From Populus alba (lineage: Eukaryota; Streptophyta; Magnoliopsida; Malpighiales; Salicaceae): a stretch of DNA of 64,000 nt. Below, one piece after another: positions 14,902-28,291 of this stretch; position 1 is the first letter of the stretch; every line of letters starts with the position of its first letter. The stretch spans positions 21,899,631 through 21,963,630 of the forward strand of contig NC_133294.1 of the NCBI RefSeq assembly GCF_005239225.2, in the 5' to 3' direction. The notes beneath the pieces are model-generated. The model searched no databases, was not told the DNA's origin, and saw nothing but the letters and a program-made list of their open reading frames with translations. The position numbers and the translations under genes are program-made.

Positions 14902-17756
14902 TGTGAAGTGTTACAGTTTGAATGAAAACTCTGTCTTATGTTATAATTACATTACTAGTTTATTTTCTTAATCATACGCTGAGAAAAGATTAGCAATTCG
15001 CATTTTTATTTTTATTTTACTTTTCCATTGCTCATAGATCATTAGTGTGATTCTCAGAGAAAAAGACTAAAAAAGTCTTGTGAAACATGGCTACTTCAAT
15101 ATAAAAAATGGATGGCCACAAATTCAGAATTTATAATAGATATTTTTCCAAAATTGAATAGCATTTTGGGGTCCAGTTGGCCGAATACGAGCTTCCAAAG
15201 TGAAGTTTCCTGGGGTCTCTCTGATGCTGGCGGTACCAGTGGTTGAACCACCCTTGCTGCTGGAGCCAAGACCAGTGAACACTGGCAATTTCTTGGGGTC
15301 TTGTAACCCAAAAAATGTATTCTTTTTATTTTGAATTTTGTAATAATGAAACTATCACTGAATCCGTCAAGATATAAATAAAAATGTTCATTAATCCAGC
15401 TCAACCTGTATTTAAAAAATTCATGACTAAGAGTTTGATTTAGATCGAGTTTTAAAATGAATATAAAAAAATATTAACTTAATGAAACATAGTTTATCTG
15501 ACCCTGATCAATTTATTTAAACCCTATCCAGATTCAACCCCATCAACCTCAAAAAATTAAAAAGAATAATGAAATGGCAACATTTTATAAAATGTCTTTT
15601 TCTTGTAAATCTCTCAGGTTATTAACAGGGCACCAGGGATTGGGCCAATTCTATAAGGAAATGGATGGCCCTCAGATTTAGACCTAAACATGTAGATCCA
15701 CCAAGAAATCCAGGCCAACATGAAAAGGTAGCAATAAAGCCTACTTTGAAGAGGGCCAAATATTGCAAATATTGGGCTTGCACCCTGGGTTAAATCTGTC
15801 TGTGATCTTGTTTTCTCAACAGGCCTTGAATTGTTAAACGCAGACCATCCCCTTTTTTTCTGACCTCCTTGAGGTATGAGCTCAACGCAAAGAAATATTC
15901 AACACGAAGATGACATGAATATACACAATCAATGACATAAGGCTCCTAATAGGTAGAATAATCTCTAGATTGTTAATTATGGGATAATTTTACTTGATGG
16001 ATTTGTGCTATACACAGACAATATTCAACAAAATCAAATGACAACTTTGAAAATGCGTTTAGGTAACAGCACTTTGCTGGGTCTCCAGAGATCCAACAGT
16101 ACCTGCTATTGAATCGACTTGGTGATGTATGTGTCGATGATCATTTTCACAACAAAGAACAAAGAACCTGCTGCTTTTTCTGCAGATTCGAGTCAACCAC
16201 ATACCAATAACCCTTTGATAATACTCAAACAACCATCGAAATCTAAGTTTTTGTTTGAAGTTTGAAGGTAGCCTCACTGGTGTACAAATTTATAATGATT
16301 TCCCTCCCTAGTCTAGATCCCTTGCTCAGAGATTTCAATCACTTTCAAATGTGTTGTTAAAGCAATTAAGTCTAGCTATAATATCCCTACAATAAAAACT
16401 AAAGAAAATTAACAGTGACTAATCACATACACTAATTTCACTTGGAGAAGCAAACCGTCGTCTTAATTTCAACATCACTGCCTTGTCATGGCGCCATCAA
16501 AGTATTTCACTTGGAAATCCTGTGGGGGCAAGTAACCAACCGAGTTTACTTCAATTTCAACAATGTCAGCTCAGCAATACTTCTCAAATAAATAAAGCCC
16601 GCGTCAGGTAGTATGCTGGTACCTAACGACCAGCCATGCAACAGATGTTCATAATTAATTCCAACACATGCCAATGCATCAGCTTCGACGTTGCTTTATT
16701 CTGGGATTGTGTTTCATGTTCACCCAATACTCTTACAAATACATCGGTTTGTTGCTCTCACTTGACTTGCGTGGCTGGCGGAAAGCCTCCACAATTTCAT
16801 TGTTTGGTGATTAATTTATGGTAAAGTTATAGCAAAGTATATAGCGGTCCTGTTCGAATTAAATCTAGCTTTCGGTGCATGATTAATGGAAACAATATGA
16901 AAAACATGATCATTTCATGTGTGCTAATAATGTGTCCTTTCTTATGATCAAATCTTCGCTTAGTTACCCAGATTTTGCCCGTCTAATTTCGGTGAATCCA
17001 ATAAAATACGTGATTAGTATATTTATACATAAAAAATAAATTATTATTTCAGTTTTATATATCGAAACAAGGGCTCAAACACTCATGATGATTTAAAAAC
17101 TTTAGTAATCAATCAAAAGGGCTATTGAAATTATTGTCCCATAGAAAAATTCATGGCTTCGAAGATCTACCAATAGGAGGAAGGTCACCCGCAGCCGCCT
17201 CCAAAATGCACGTTCCACATCAAGAGGCTGTAATTAAACGTTATGCATGCGCCTCCGGCCATCAATCGAGAAACCAAATAAGGGAGAAATTCAATGAAGG
17301 CTGCTTGCTAGCTAGCCACTCTTTATTCAAACATTATATTCTTCGAAAAGCCTTGAAAATATTTCTTATATGCACCTGCTGGTGAAATGAGAAACTCGTT
17401 GAAAGCTACGTCCACCCTTGAGACATGATCTAACTTGAATATTTTTTTCTCCTCAGCAAACAAAGATCGATGCTTGCAGTCAAGTGAGAAATTTTCTAGA
17501 TGCTTCATGACATGGATTTTGGTGTACCTTGCTCTCTTCTAGATATTCAAATTATGTTGAAATGTTAGTGTCAAGTAACATGACAGTGTACATCACTTTC
17601 TGTCTATAAAACAATTAATTCATATGTACTGTACATATGTGTACAAAACAAGTTTTACTAATCCCAAAATAACATGAAGAACTTAGCCTTACTTACTAAT
17701 TACCTTCCGTGCAAACCAAGAGAAAGGTGAAATCCCCAAAGCTTACTCATTGTAAA
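14902..17756. other. Intergenic, no gene recognised; one coding-like island
   Basis: Mostly AT-rich DNA. At about 15170-15300 the minus strand reads through KLPVFTGLGSSSKGG and TGTASIRETPGNF, with balanced base composition unlike the flanks, so it may be an exon or a gene fragment; I do not recognise it. Short frames at 16059-16277 (minus), 16636 and 17125 (plus) show no domains. Confidence 0.5.
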
Positions 17757-18520
17757 GCTTAGAAATCATTCCTAGCCCAGGTCATTTCTACAAAAAAAAA
17801 AAAAAAAAAAAAACCTTAACAAAACAAATTAAACTGCAAGAGAAATGATCAACACATTAACAGCTAATCAAACCGACTCTAAATGATTATACAAGATCCC
17901 AGGTTTTGCAAAGCACAACAAACTTTAAATTTACAAAGCTTCTTCAGTAGCTAATCAAAACTAATAGTACTCAATGATAAAGATTTTATATATAAAAAAA
18001 ACTAATTAAAGTTGCTAGCTACATAGTTTTAACATGGTAAAACACAAAAAACTAAAGCAAATTCTATATACCTAAAAATTTTAAAGCAAGTTTTGTCATT
18101 AAATTAAACCCTACCTCAATTCAGGTAAAAGCCCCAACCCTTGGTTTATTGGGGGGGGGGGGAGCTTGATATGGGTAGAAAAGAGGTATTTTTGACACTA
18201 GATTTGTGAGTGGGGGAGTGTGGTTGTCATATTTGTGAAGAGGCAGGGTTGTTGTTGTGTTTGACTGCTGTTGTGTTTTGTTAGAAAAGGAGGAGGAAGA
18301 GGAGAAAATGAAGAAGAAGGGGGGGGGAGAGAGGCTGTTGGGTTTTAATTCAATTTAAAATTGTCAATAAAATTTCTTTTTCATCGGTAATTTAACATGT
18401 TATTAATGCCGATGGAATTGTCAAGGAATTGTTTTTTTTTTTTTTAATTTTTATTCTATCAACATTTCCATAAAGAAACATTGACAAAAAAATTTCTAAT
18501 AAATCGGTGTTTCTGTTGTT
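17757..18520. mobile_element. CACTA-like (En/Spm) element fragment
   Basis: A purine-rich block (18130-18345) is followed by words such as TTCATCGGTAATTT and TGCCGATGGAATTG, and after a T run AAATCGGTGTTTCTG. Short repeated CATCGGTAAAT-like words in both directions are typical of the subterminal region of plant CACTA elements. No transposase and no intact end (CACTA...TAGTG) is seen, so this is a remnant. A second such block is at 46000-46440. Confidence 0.4.
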
Positions 18521-19792
18521 GTTTTTAAGTTTTATGTTAGTTCATTATGTGTTTATAGCCGAGTAGATAAGGCCAAGGCATCATGGTCCGCCAGCTCCTT
18601 AATTTCAGGCCCATCAGAAGTTAATTTAATTTAAGATCAGGTTAAGAAAAAAAAAATTGAAATTCTCATAAAAATCAACTAATTAGAACATGAATATCAT
18701 GTTCTAATCCCAGAGGCCAGGCGTTTATTTATTTGTTTCTTTTTTCTTAATTTGGGTTCACTGATTTTTTAATGCTGAATTAACCTTTCAAGGCTCGATT
18801 TAGACTTGCCAACGCAATTGGAAACCTGCCACAATTTGAATAGACTAACCATTCCACAAGCATATCTATTAATTAGGATTGAAATTATTAACCGAACTGA
18901 AATTAATTTTCGAGCCAAATAAAAAAAATAAAACTAAACTGAAAAAACTAAGTTAAATTAAAAAAAAAATAGCCAATTAGTTGAATTTTGTTTTTTACTC
19001 TAAAATAATTGAACCAAACTTAAAAATTTTGATTTGAATCAATTTCAGTTTTTTTTTAAAAAAATATTAGTTTAATTATTTTTTAGATAAAAATCAAAAA
19101 AAAATAATCATCCCTGTCCCTGGTTATATACATGATCAAGTCATAATTGAAGTAAGGTGACAATTATTGTTTCTTGTTCCTAAAGTCGACAAGGTGCCCT
19201 GGAAGTCAATCTCTTTTCATTCAAGATCGTAATTCAGGATTGGAAAATCCATTTTTATTTATTTATTTATTTTTGTAAAGTTGAAAGGTATAGACAAATC
19301 AGGAAAAAAAAAAAAGGGGGATACATTTATATAAGCAATTAATGGTTGGTAGTGAATTGAGAATCGAAATAACCCCAGCCACACAAATCTCTGTGAACTT
19401 GAAAATCTATTTTTTGATTTATTAAGGTGGACCATGTAGCTAGCGAGGCGTTACTCTTCAACAAAAAATTTATTTATTCACCTTACTTTTATTGCCTCTA
19501 AGATCTCTTTAGGATCGGAATGATAGCGATTAATCTTCATGTCTAATTTGTAATATAAAATCACGTTTTTTTTTTTTTTTATGATCTCAAAGTAAATAAA
19601 TCCAAAACTAATATCCAATTAATCTAGCATGATACAGCTAGTTTCAATTATGAAATAGATTTTAAAATTTTTAAATCAATATCATATAACTATTATAAAT
19701 CAAAATTACAAATAGTTGGGAAAACAAAACCACCAAGTTCTTGATAGTCTCGTTCAACAACAACACATAAGGGTTTTCTTGTTATAAGTTAA
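18521..19792. other. Intergenic, no gene recognised
   Basis: AT-rich DNA with homopolymer runs. Around 18890-19060 there are diverged AAACTGAA / GAACCAAA words like those of the hAT-type element at 38372, possibly a decayed relative. No coding evidence. Confidence 0.5.
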
Positions 19793-20083
19793 TGTAAGAA
19801 AATAATATAAATCACATCATGAAATCTCATTTAAAAGCTTAACCTATTAGGTTGAGATGATTCTTTGATATGATATCAAAATCTTGATAACTAAGTGATC
19901 ACAAGTTTGAATATCATCATCCCTATTTATTTGATAAAAATTAAGCACAAGGTATTTTGAGTCTATCCAAGTTTCAAGTTCAAAAGATTTTCACTTGAGA
20001 AGGTGTGTTAGAGAATAATATAAATCATATACTAGAACTTTATTTAACAACTTAAATTGTTGGGTTGTGATGGTTTTTTGACA
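19793..20083 (+). mobile_element. TRIM-like miniature LTR retroelement
   Basis: Two direct repeats of 78 bp, 19793-19870 and 20006-20083, match at 58 positions by eye count. Both start with TGT; the right one ends in CA. Immediately inside the left repeat the words TGATATCAAAATC resemble the initiator-Met primer-binding word TGGTATCAGAGCC in decayed form. A purine-rich GAGAAGGTG stands directly before the right repeat. About 135 bases separate the repeats, too few for any protein. This is the plan of a terminal-repeat retrotransposon in miniature. I see no clear target-site duplication. Confidence 0.6.
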
Positions 20084-20591
20084 ATTACAACTAACATACA
20101 AAGTATTCCAACTTTTTTAGTTCTGTTTGATCAAAAAAAGCGATATGTTTTTTTTTTAAGTTTTCTCAATTATAATGTGATTAAAAGAAGTTACTTTCAT
20201 TATTTAAAAAGAAATCTAAATGGCGTGTTAAAAACATAGCTGGGTGCACTGTGCACCAAGATTCAAGATAATGTGGATTACAATAATGTCTTGAAAATTT
20301 TTCATTTTGTGAATTGCTTTTAATTTGGTCCTTGAATTTTTTTTAGTTCAAACCTTTAACCTTTAAATTTTTTTTAAAATATTAAAAAGAAAATAAACTC
20401 TTTTTTTATTTTTTTTATATTTTGTTTGTTATTTTTTTAAACAATGTATATCATGGTTCTAAACTATTACATGCAATCAAAATTAACGAAACTATCTATT
20501 TATTTTTAATTAAAATTAGATCTAAATGTCTAATAAAAATAATATAGTTTAGGAGCTAAGTTTAATTCGACCCAAAATTCAGAATAATTTT
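20084..20591. other. Intergenic, no gene recognised
   Basis: AT-rich repeat-like DNA with an imperfect palindrome GGTGCACTGTGCACC near 20243. No coding evidence. Confidence 0.5.
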
Positions 20592-20782
20592 TATTTTTGT
20601 ATTTTAAAAACGCTTTTAAAAAAATTTGAAAACTTTTTATTTTTTTATTTGCTTCAAATTAATATTTTTTTTGTGTTTTTAGATCATTTTGATGCACTGT
20701 ATCAAAAATAATTTTTAAAATATAAAAGATATTATTTTAATATATTTTCTAGTAAAATATATTTTAAAAAATAATCACAACG
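20592..20782 (+). mobile_element. AT-rich MITE-like dispersed repeat, copy C
   Basis: Shares the core words CTTCAAATTAATAT, ATCATTTTGATGCAC, TATCAAAAATAATTTT and TTTTAATATATTTT with the other copies, in the same order and strand as copy A. Confidence 0.7.
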
Positions 20783-21391
20783 AGAAGTGAAGATGTATAC
20801 TTATACGTTGGTTAAGAAATTTGAGACTTGTAAATTAATTAGTATTATACAACTATTTTACTTAACTATTAATTAGGACATAAAAGCAAGGAAGTCAAAA
20901 AAGAGCCTTCCTGTCAAGTCCTCATTTCTCTTTAATTAGGGTCCCAATATTATTTTCATACAAAAAAAATCATTGAATAATAATTGCCTTATTATAATGG
21001 CCCCCTTTATAAAGCTGCTTTATCAAGATTTTGCTTAGTAGGAGAACTGTACTTCTCTTCTTTAATTATAGAAGCTTCATCAATTAATTTGGTTGTTGTT
21101 GATGTTAAATCATCTTTAATCAAACTCTTTAATTAGTTGGCAAAATGGGGCCTTACACCCTCGCCGGAGACACCTATGAGTATCACTAATCAACAATAAA
21201 TTTGCCAAGAAAAATCATGCCTTGGTGTTCCTTTCTTCAATGTCAGGGGGGAATATTTCCTCCCAAAATGCTTTTGATGTTCTTCACACCTAATTAATTA
21301 CATGTTGCTCTGTAATTAGTGTGTGTGCGATTAGCTTCTACCACACAAGGAAATTATCCATGCAGGGAGGCCTAGTTAATAAGAATTATGA

Positions 21392-21556
21392 GCTGTTTGG
21401 GCACTTTTCTAAAATATTTAATTTTTTTTTATGTTTTGTATCATTTTGATGCGTTAATCTTAAAAATAATTTTTAAAAAATAAAAAAAATTATTTTGATA
21501 TATTTCAGCACGAAAAACACTTTAAAAAACAACCGCAGCCACACTTTTAAACATGT
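21392..21556 (+). mobile_element. AT-rich MITE-like dispersed repeat, copy D (internal deletion)
   Basis: Starts CTGTTTGGGCAC and ends CAACCGCAGCCACAC. It keeps ATCATTTTGATGCG and AAAATAATTTTTAAAAA but lacks part of the left half seen in copy A. Its GC-richer ends look closest to intact family termini. Confidence 0.7.
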
Positions 21557-22984
21557 CTAAACTGCCTAAATATTAACTACTATTTAATTACATGTTGTTC
21601 TTTATGGCTTATATTCATCTCATGTTCTTTTATAAAAATTAAGGATATTTCCATTCAAACCATGAGAAAATTGATTTAACCCTTATATATTGATGCTAGG
21701 GATTTAACAAAATTGATTTTGTTAATTATCTAAGAAGCATGAGAGGAATTAACGGAGAAAATTTACCAATTAAACACACAAAAAACTCACCAAGTTATAC
21801 AATTTAATTGCATCATTTTTATTCTCTCCGTGCTCAAGAAAATTATGTAAAAAAGAAAAAGTGTTCACTTACGAATTAACTTAGTGAGATTTTCTCCCAA
21901 AAGTTTCAGGTTTGATCCTCATAAATCAAAGTTGGAAGATAATTGGCATCAATGCTAACCACACTAGCAGGCGGGATACCCAGTGCAAAAGGTGTTAAAT
22001 GCCATCATTGGCAAAGAACATATTTACCCTCTAATAATCACCCAATTCTCAATAGGCACTTCATAAAACAATTCCGAATTGGATCCCCCATTTAATGGAA
22101 ATTCCCCAATTAACCCTCTCCTTCAATTTTTTTTCCTTTAAAATAATAAATAATGAGGACTAGTTTATCTTAAAGTAACGTTGTTTTGTCATTATTTTAG
22201 TTTTGGGGTTAACTTAATGATGTTTGATAGATGAGGGATCCAATTGAAAATTTATTTTTATTTGCGACCAGCTTTGAAATTGTGTGATAGTTTGGGGACA
22301 AATATATCATTTACCCCTTCTTTTTTTTTTTCCTTAAGTTCGTAACGGAACAATCTAATGGCTAATATTTGGGATGATTTCCATTTCTAGTTCTTACATT
22401 CAAATCTTGTAAGAGATGAAGTGCAATAATTTAGCATCGGAGGAGGGTACCATCAATTCTATTATATCCAAAGATCTATTAAGTCTCACTAGATGTGACT
22501 AGTGATATGCCACGAGCTTGAATTTTTTTCATAAAAAATATTTTAATGCAACAAAAATATTTAAAACAAAAATTTACAGCTCAAATAATAAACATAACTA
22601 AGTCATCAAACAAGTTAGTTATATTTTAATTAAACAATAATAATAATAAAAAAAAAAGCAATAACATATAAACTATTTTTTAAAAAAAAATATGTGATCA
22701 CAATAACCTAGGAAATTGTTTTTTTTTTTTTTCTAAAATGAAACAAACTATGTAGCTTAATTCTCAGCCCATTAAATATGAAAGAAAAAAAATTAGATAA
22801 AAAAAAAACTTCAAAAAAATTGGTCTAAGTCGACTCAAATTAACATGATTGACTTGTGACCCTGGTAATTAAAGCCGAGCCAACCTGAGTTACTTGTCTA
22901 ACCTACATCCCTGATCATGAGATTAGGACAACAAGATAGAAAAAAATGAAGAAAATTACGAAGTCCCATTCAAATAAAAAAACG
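21557..22984. other. Intergenic, repeat-like, no gene recognised
   Basis: AT-rich DNA with homopolymer runs. The segment after 22800 (CGACTCAAATTAACATG, GCCGAGCCAACC) looks like the non-coding interior of an LTR element, but no ends were found. Confidence 0.45.
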
Positions 22985-23345
22985 CAATTAAAAGAATAAG
23001 GATGAAAACTAAAATACCAAATAAGTCTTGTTTTTTATTGAATGTTGAAATTGAAAGCAAAAATAAATTTAACAAAAGGACCCTAAAAAAACTAAAACAA
23101 TCAAAAGAATGAAGATTAAAATTGAAATATAAAAATAAAAATAAAATTTTGATTGAAATTTGAAATTGAAAAGAAAAATCAATTTAACAAAAGAAACCCA
23201 AAAAAACACAATCAAAAGAATGATGATTAAATTGAAGAAAACAACATATCACAAATAAGCATTGAATGATGCAATTGAAAACAAATCAAAGTTTTACAAA
23301 AGAACCAATAACAAAAAATTATAAATAAAAAAAATAAGGATCAAA
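22985..23345 (+). repeat. Tandem repeat of about 112 bp, 3-4 diverged units
   Basis: The word CAATCAAAAGAATGA, or a close variant, followed by GATTAAAATTGAA-type words recurs at 22985, 23098 and 23209 and in decayed form near 23319. Steps are 113, 111 and about 110. Units also share AATTTAACAAAAG. The array is purine-rich and non-coding, probably the interior of an LTR element. Confidence 0.65.
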
Positions 23346-24588
23346 GTGGTAATCCTCATAAATCAAAGGACAACTTTAAAGTTTTTCATGACCAACATGA
23401 ATTTCGAGGAGAGAAAAAAAAAAATATCGTCAGCAACAAACTGTACCAGTACCAACAACCACACATACCACTACAAAAGAAAGAGGGTGCCAATGTGCTT
23501 CCAACGACACAATAGAAAAGGGATTTTGGTTGCCAGGAGGAGCTGCACACACCGCTCAAAGGGCGCTAAGGCGTGTGTTGCACACTCTCACAACTTTTTT
23601 TATTTAAATAATATTTAATATTTACTGAAAGACTAAATTATCCTTGCTCTGCTTGACAATAACAAAAAAAAAAAAGTGAAAAACACTAAAAACCCCTTAA
23701 CACAAGCTTTAAAATTGTTGTTTCCAAGGGTAAAGTTATCATTATAATATATTTTAAAAAGTAAAAAGACAAAAAAGACATTTATATACCAGCTTTGAAA
23801 ATTTTGTCTTCAAGGGCAATATAATTATTTTATTATGTTTAAAAATCTGTAAAAAATATATTTACCCACAATCAAATTTTTAATAACTTATAGGTCGTGA
23901 ACTTCTATAGGTAAACTACTAAATTTTATTTTTTGGGTTAGTCCTTGAACTTCTATAGGTACACTACTAATTTTTATTATTTTGGTTTAATTCTCATCTA
24001 ATGATGAAATTGTGGTGTTATTGCTTATTTTTCCTTAAAAATCATGATTTTTTTATTAGTTTTATTCAAAAATTAGAATGATTATCCAAGTTTAGAATTT
24101 TTACGGGCTTAATAAGAGAATTTGTTTTAGGTTAAAAACATATGGTAACTTTATTGTGAGGACACACTAAAGTAATTATAGTTTTTTTCTAGTTGTATAA
24201 ACAACTTTTTAGCTAAAACTTTTAAAATCAGGTCCTTTTAGTTTTCACTTTAAGAAGGAAAAAGAAAACCTAGATGACAACTCTAATCTTTATGATTGTA
24301 TGAACGTTGGGTGTGACATTTATTATAGCTAAAAGTTAAAACAAGCCGCACATAAAACATTTTTTTCAAGACGTTGGCTACATAATTTACAAGACTATGT
24401 ATTTAATAGTTAATGATTTAAATGGAGGGCTGTAAAATTAATTAATAACTCCAAAGAAAAAGAGAAGAGGAAAACAATATGATTGCATTTTCCAACATTT
24501 GATTCTCTTTATATATAAATTATGCACTTTCACTGCTGTCAGATTCTAATATATCTTGAAATTAAACTAGAAGACCCACGGGTATTTT

Positions 24589-24592
<4 letters not shown>
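23346..24592. other. Intergenic, no gene recognised
   Basis: Continues the repeat-like DNA. A short direct duplication (GAACTTCTATAGGTA) occurs near 23900 and 23950. The 90-codon plus frame at 23346 is low-complexity and not called. Confidence 0.5.

Positions 24593-24621
<29 letters not shown>
24593..24621. repeat. (TA)n microsatellite
   Basis: About 14 TA units. Confidence 0.95.
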
Positions 24622-24624
<3 letters not shown>

Positions 24625-24864
24625 CGATGACAGGGTGCCTCATTACCTTCCGAAGATTTTATAAATTGGATAGATTTTTGTTTTTTGTTCGCTCACATTC
24701 CCCCTTTTTTCGAACAAACATCATTATCCCTTTGATCCCAGAACTAGACACCAGAATTCATATGGTATTTGTCGCAATCAATATTAATGCAGTGATTTTA
24801 AAAATATTTAGAAAAAAAATAAATATATATCTTGCATCTAATTTTTTTAAAAAAAATATTTGGT

Positions 24865-26560
24865 TTAAGGAGTTACCATCTGGTATTATAGTCACTAAAA
24901 ACCCTAACTAGTCAATAAAAATTCTATAATATAAGACTGGTTAAATGGAAAAGAAGATACTATCACCCTTTAATTGTCCTACCTAAGATAGGTTGCATCG
25001 CTAATTTTGTCTAGAATTGCTAAGGGTTTGTTGTATTATGCTACCGATGATCTGCTTATAATATTCTGACTCTAACGCCAGTGCAAATTTAGCTACGAAT
25101 ACTTCTAACTCTAACATTGATAAATATTACGTAACAAAAAAAAAAAAAACAGAGTATGATATTCATGACTTTAACACCACTAAATAAATCAATAAATTTT
25201 GAATTGAAAGCAAAAATATATTTTTATTATTTTTTTCATAGAAATAAAGTAAGGAAAAGACATGTATTTTATAATAGATTCACATTTCATAATATAAGTC
25301 TACCATCCAATACCAAGTCAAGTCGTCCAAAAACAAAATGTGAGGGACCCACAAATAAATTCAAAAAAGTCCTTTTACCTTATTTGCTGGAGACGAAGCT
25401 GATGACGGTGCGCTTGCTAGCCAATGCTACTTTCCTCCCTTCTATTTTTGTTTTTCATTTGTTTCTTATCTAGTCTTCCTTCTCTTTGCTTTGAATTTTA
25501 TTTTATTTTTTGCTTTTTGGGTTCCTACCTTTTCTGCCTCTATTATATTCTCTATGTCTCTCTTTATGTCTGTCTATCCTTCACCCCATAGTGAGTGATC
25601 TTTCTTTGGCTTTTATAGGGCAAGAGAATGCCTTGGCGGTTCATCTTATCTCTACTAGGATAACGATCCTGGGGATGAGGATAAGCATGGATCGTTCCTC
25701 TATGTTTGAGGAAAGTAAGGCACCATTGCAGGACTGTTGGAGATGAATCATCCTTGTTTCAGAGGAGCAACGTGTGGGTGAGAAAAACAGAGGCCACTAG
25801 TAGGTTTGCTTAGAAGATAAATTTGATCCATGTTTTGGATCACATTTGGTGTAGTTTTAGATGAGCCGATCTCTTCCAGGGTGAGGACGAAGAGGATGAA
25901 CAGTTGGTTTAGAAACATTGCTATTTTTTTCGACTGAAATGGCCTTCTTCAATTTGCCCCCTAGAGTTCTGCCATTTAGCAATTAGGCTTTTATTCATGG
26001 AAATCTTTCTTCTTCTTGCTTTATTATTATTATTATTATTATTTCATCTTGGATCTATTGCAATTAGACCCCTGGCTTTTAGCGTCATGTACATAATAGT
26101 ACTTGGTTTCAAGTTTAATCAATTTAGTCCTTAATTGACTCCTCAACTTTTAATTATTTCAAAATTACCCTAGAAAAATGAATTAAGCCCCCTATAGTAT
26201 CAACGCCTATTCATTTTTGGTCCCTGGAATTTAATTTCTTGTAATTTTGACCCGAATTGACCCCAAACTTTGATATTTCTTCAATTAAGCCCCTGCTTGT
26301 ATAATTAATTAAATCAAAGTTTAATTAAGTCCTTAAACTTATCAATTCTTCCAATTTTTGGAAAAATTAACTTCCAAATTTATAATTGCATCATTATAAG
26401 TCCTCAAACTTTCAATTTGTGTTGTCTTGATCCAATTCTTAAATTTATTTTTCATTCATTTTTTTATTAATATATTTTTTTTAAATTCAAAAATTGCTTA
26501 AACTTTCATTTCTTTTCTTTTATAGATCTGATTCTTTCTTCCTCTTTGTTTTAATTCTTC
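24865..26560 (-). mobile_element. Old, diverged LTR related to the intact element next to it
   Basis: At 24868-25030 the order of words (CATCTGGTATTATAGTCACTA, CCCTAACTAGTC, CTACCTAAGATAGGTTGC) follows the left end of the LTR at 27078 (CACCTAGTATTTGGTCACTA, CCCTAACTGGTC, CTACCTAAGGTAAGCTGC) with many substitutions. At 26030-26480 it has the same kind of AATTTAGTCC / AATTAAGCCCCTG series as the far end of that LTR. It therefore looks like an older LTR of a related family in the same orientation. Its far boundary is unclear and could continue beyond the inserted element at 37469-37900. Confidence 0.55.
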
Positions 26561-27077
26561 TTCAGGTGGTTATAACCTAGAGGAATGATTATTAAGGAGT
26601 AGGAAGCTAGCATGGAGAGACTATTGTCATGATGTTATTATCGATGGTCAAAAAGGGAAAAAGGGTTGTATGGTTGTTAGCGTAGCTTCTAATAGCTGCT
26701 AAAGAGAAGAAAGACCGCAAGTTGTGTGGTGGTGCATGGTTTTAGTGGATATGTGAAAAGGTTGTTAAGTAGCATTGACATTGATGGTGTCTATAGGTGG
26801 TCAGAACAATGGGCTATTTCTCACAGCCAAGATAGGAGTTGTTATCGTGGGTGGTTCAACCAACAAAGGGGCTACCATCTAATGGTTGGGGAGTTGAACC
26901 AAAAGGTAGAAGAACATGGGTTTATACGAGTTGATTGACTAGACAATAGATGGGGTAATGATGGCTGGGCAAAATATTATAAAAGAAGATGAGAGAGTCA
27001 CGAGTGGTGCCTGCTTTTAGTCCTTATTCTAGTGGTGGTTTAAAGTTGAGAATGATGAAAAGGATGGCTAATTCATG
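26561..27077. other. Flank of the inserted retroelement, no gene recognised
   Basis: Balanced composition with short plus-strand frames (26726-26938) and no recognisable domain. The last five bases, TCATG, are the left target-site duplication of the element at 27078-37463. This DNA was contiguous with 37469 onward before the insertion. Confidence 0.55.
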
Positions 27078-28054
27078 TGTCACACCCCCACAAAAAATTT
27101 ATAAAGGCACGACATCGGCTGGCGATTTTCGTTGTGTTCTGATGATTTGGTTCTTTGGAGTCGCCACCTAGTATTTGGTCACTAGGAACCCTAACTGGTC
27201 TTTCAGAGATTCTAAGGCAAGGGACTGGTTGCGTAAAGGGAAGGTACTAGCACCCCTAATACGCCCTACCTAAGGTAAGCTGCTTGGTGTTTGGTTTGCT
27301 CTATAGTCTATGGTGTTGGTGTTTTCTAATCCCGTCAACTCGTAAATCGCAAGGAAAAGAGAATAAAAAGAACGAAGAAAATTTCACAATTCCTAAAAAA
27401 AAATTACTTTTCACGGCTCGTAAACCGTGGAGAAAAAAAATTTTTAATTTTGAAATATTCTCGATCGCAGCCAAAGCTTCTTTCAAACATGTGCGTTGAT
27501 TTATTACTCCCGATAATATTTTGGATGTTCGTCCTTTTAAGGATTTCTTCATCCAAACATTAGCGGTGAACAATAACCACAACTTCTCCTCCCAAAATAA
27601 GATTTTTATAGTTTTTTTGGAATATTGGCCAATACCCTTTGGAGTTTTACAAACGGGTTGTAAAATCCACAAATGCAAGAAAATGATTTTGTGTTTAAGA
27701 AATCTATGCGAAAACACATTTTCAAAACTTCCAATATATTTTTTTTATATATAAAAAGAACATTCAAAAACATGCTAGTGTATTGGGCGTATGCATGAAA
27801 ACAAAACATTTTTTTTTTAGTAAACATTTTTTTTTTGACGAAAACCGGGTATTTTAATACCGAATTTGTATCTTGACAATATAAAAATACAAACCGGTAT
27901 TGACCCAAAATACAATAATAAAATTACACAAAAAATCACAAATTTTTTTTGAAGATATTTTTTCAAACGGGCCAGACTCGGCCTAAAAGGAAATTGGGCC
28001 AAAAATCAACCCAAAATAAATTAGGGCCCAATTTCTACAGGGCTGGACTCAGCC

Positions 28055-28291
28055 CAGCCCACACATGGTGTGGGCTGATGTTACAACCCGAAATGAACAT
28101 GGACTGGTTACTGTGCACCTGCACAGTAACCAGTTAATTAATTAGGTGGTTACTGTGCACCTGCACAGTAACCTGTTAATTAATTAGACCTGCATAGTAA
28201 CCGAAGAATTAATTAGCTGGTTACTGTGCCCCTGCACAGTAACCAGCTAATTAATTTCTTACTTGCAGAACGTGCACAGTGCACGTTCTGC
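28055..28291. repeat. Hairpin cluster in the 3' LTR
   Basis: Five inverted repeats in 237 bases: 28055-28077 (CAGCCCACAC / GTGTGGGCTG), 28104-28133 (CTGGTTACTGTGC / GCACAGTAACCAG), 28148-28173 (GGTTACTGTGC / GCACAGTAACC), 28207-28256 (arms of 23 bases extending the same word into AATTAATTAGCT) and 28265-28291 (GCAGAACGTGC / GCACGTTCTGC). A half unit at 28188-28202 keeps only the right arm. Units are joined by TTAATTAATTAG. The copy in the other LTR is at 35634-35871. Confidence 0.93.
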
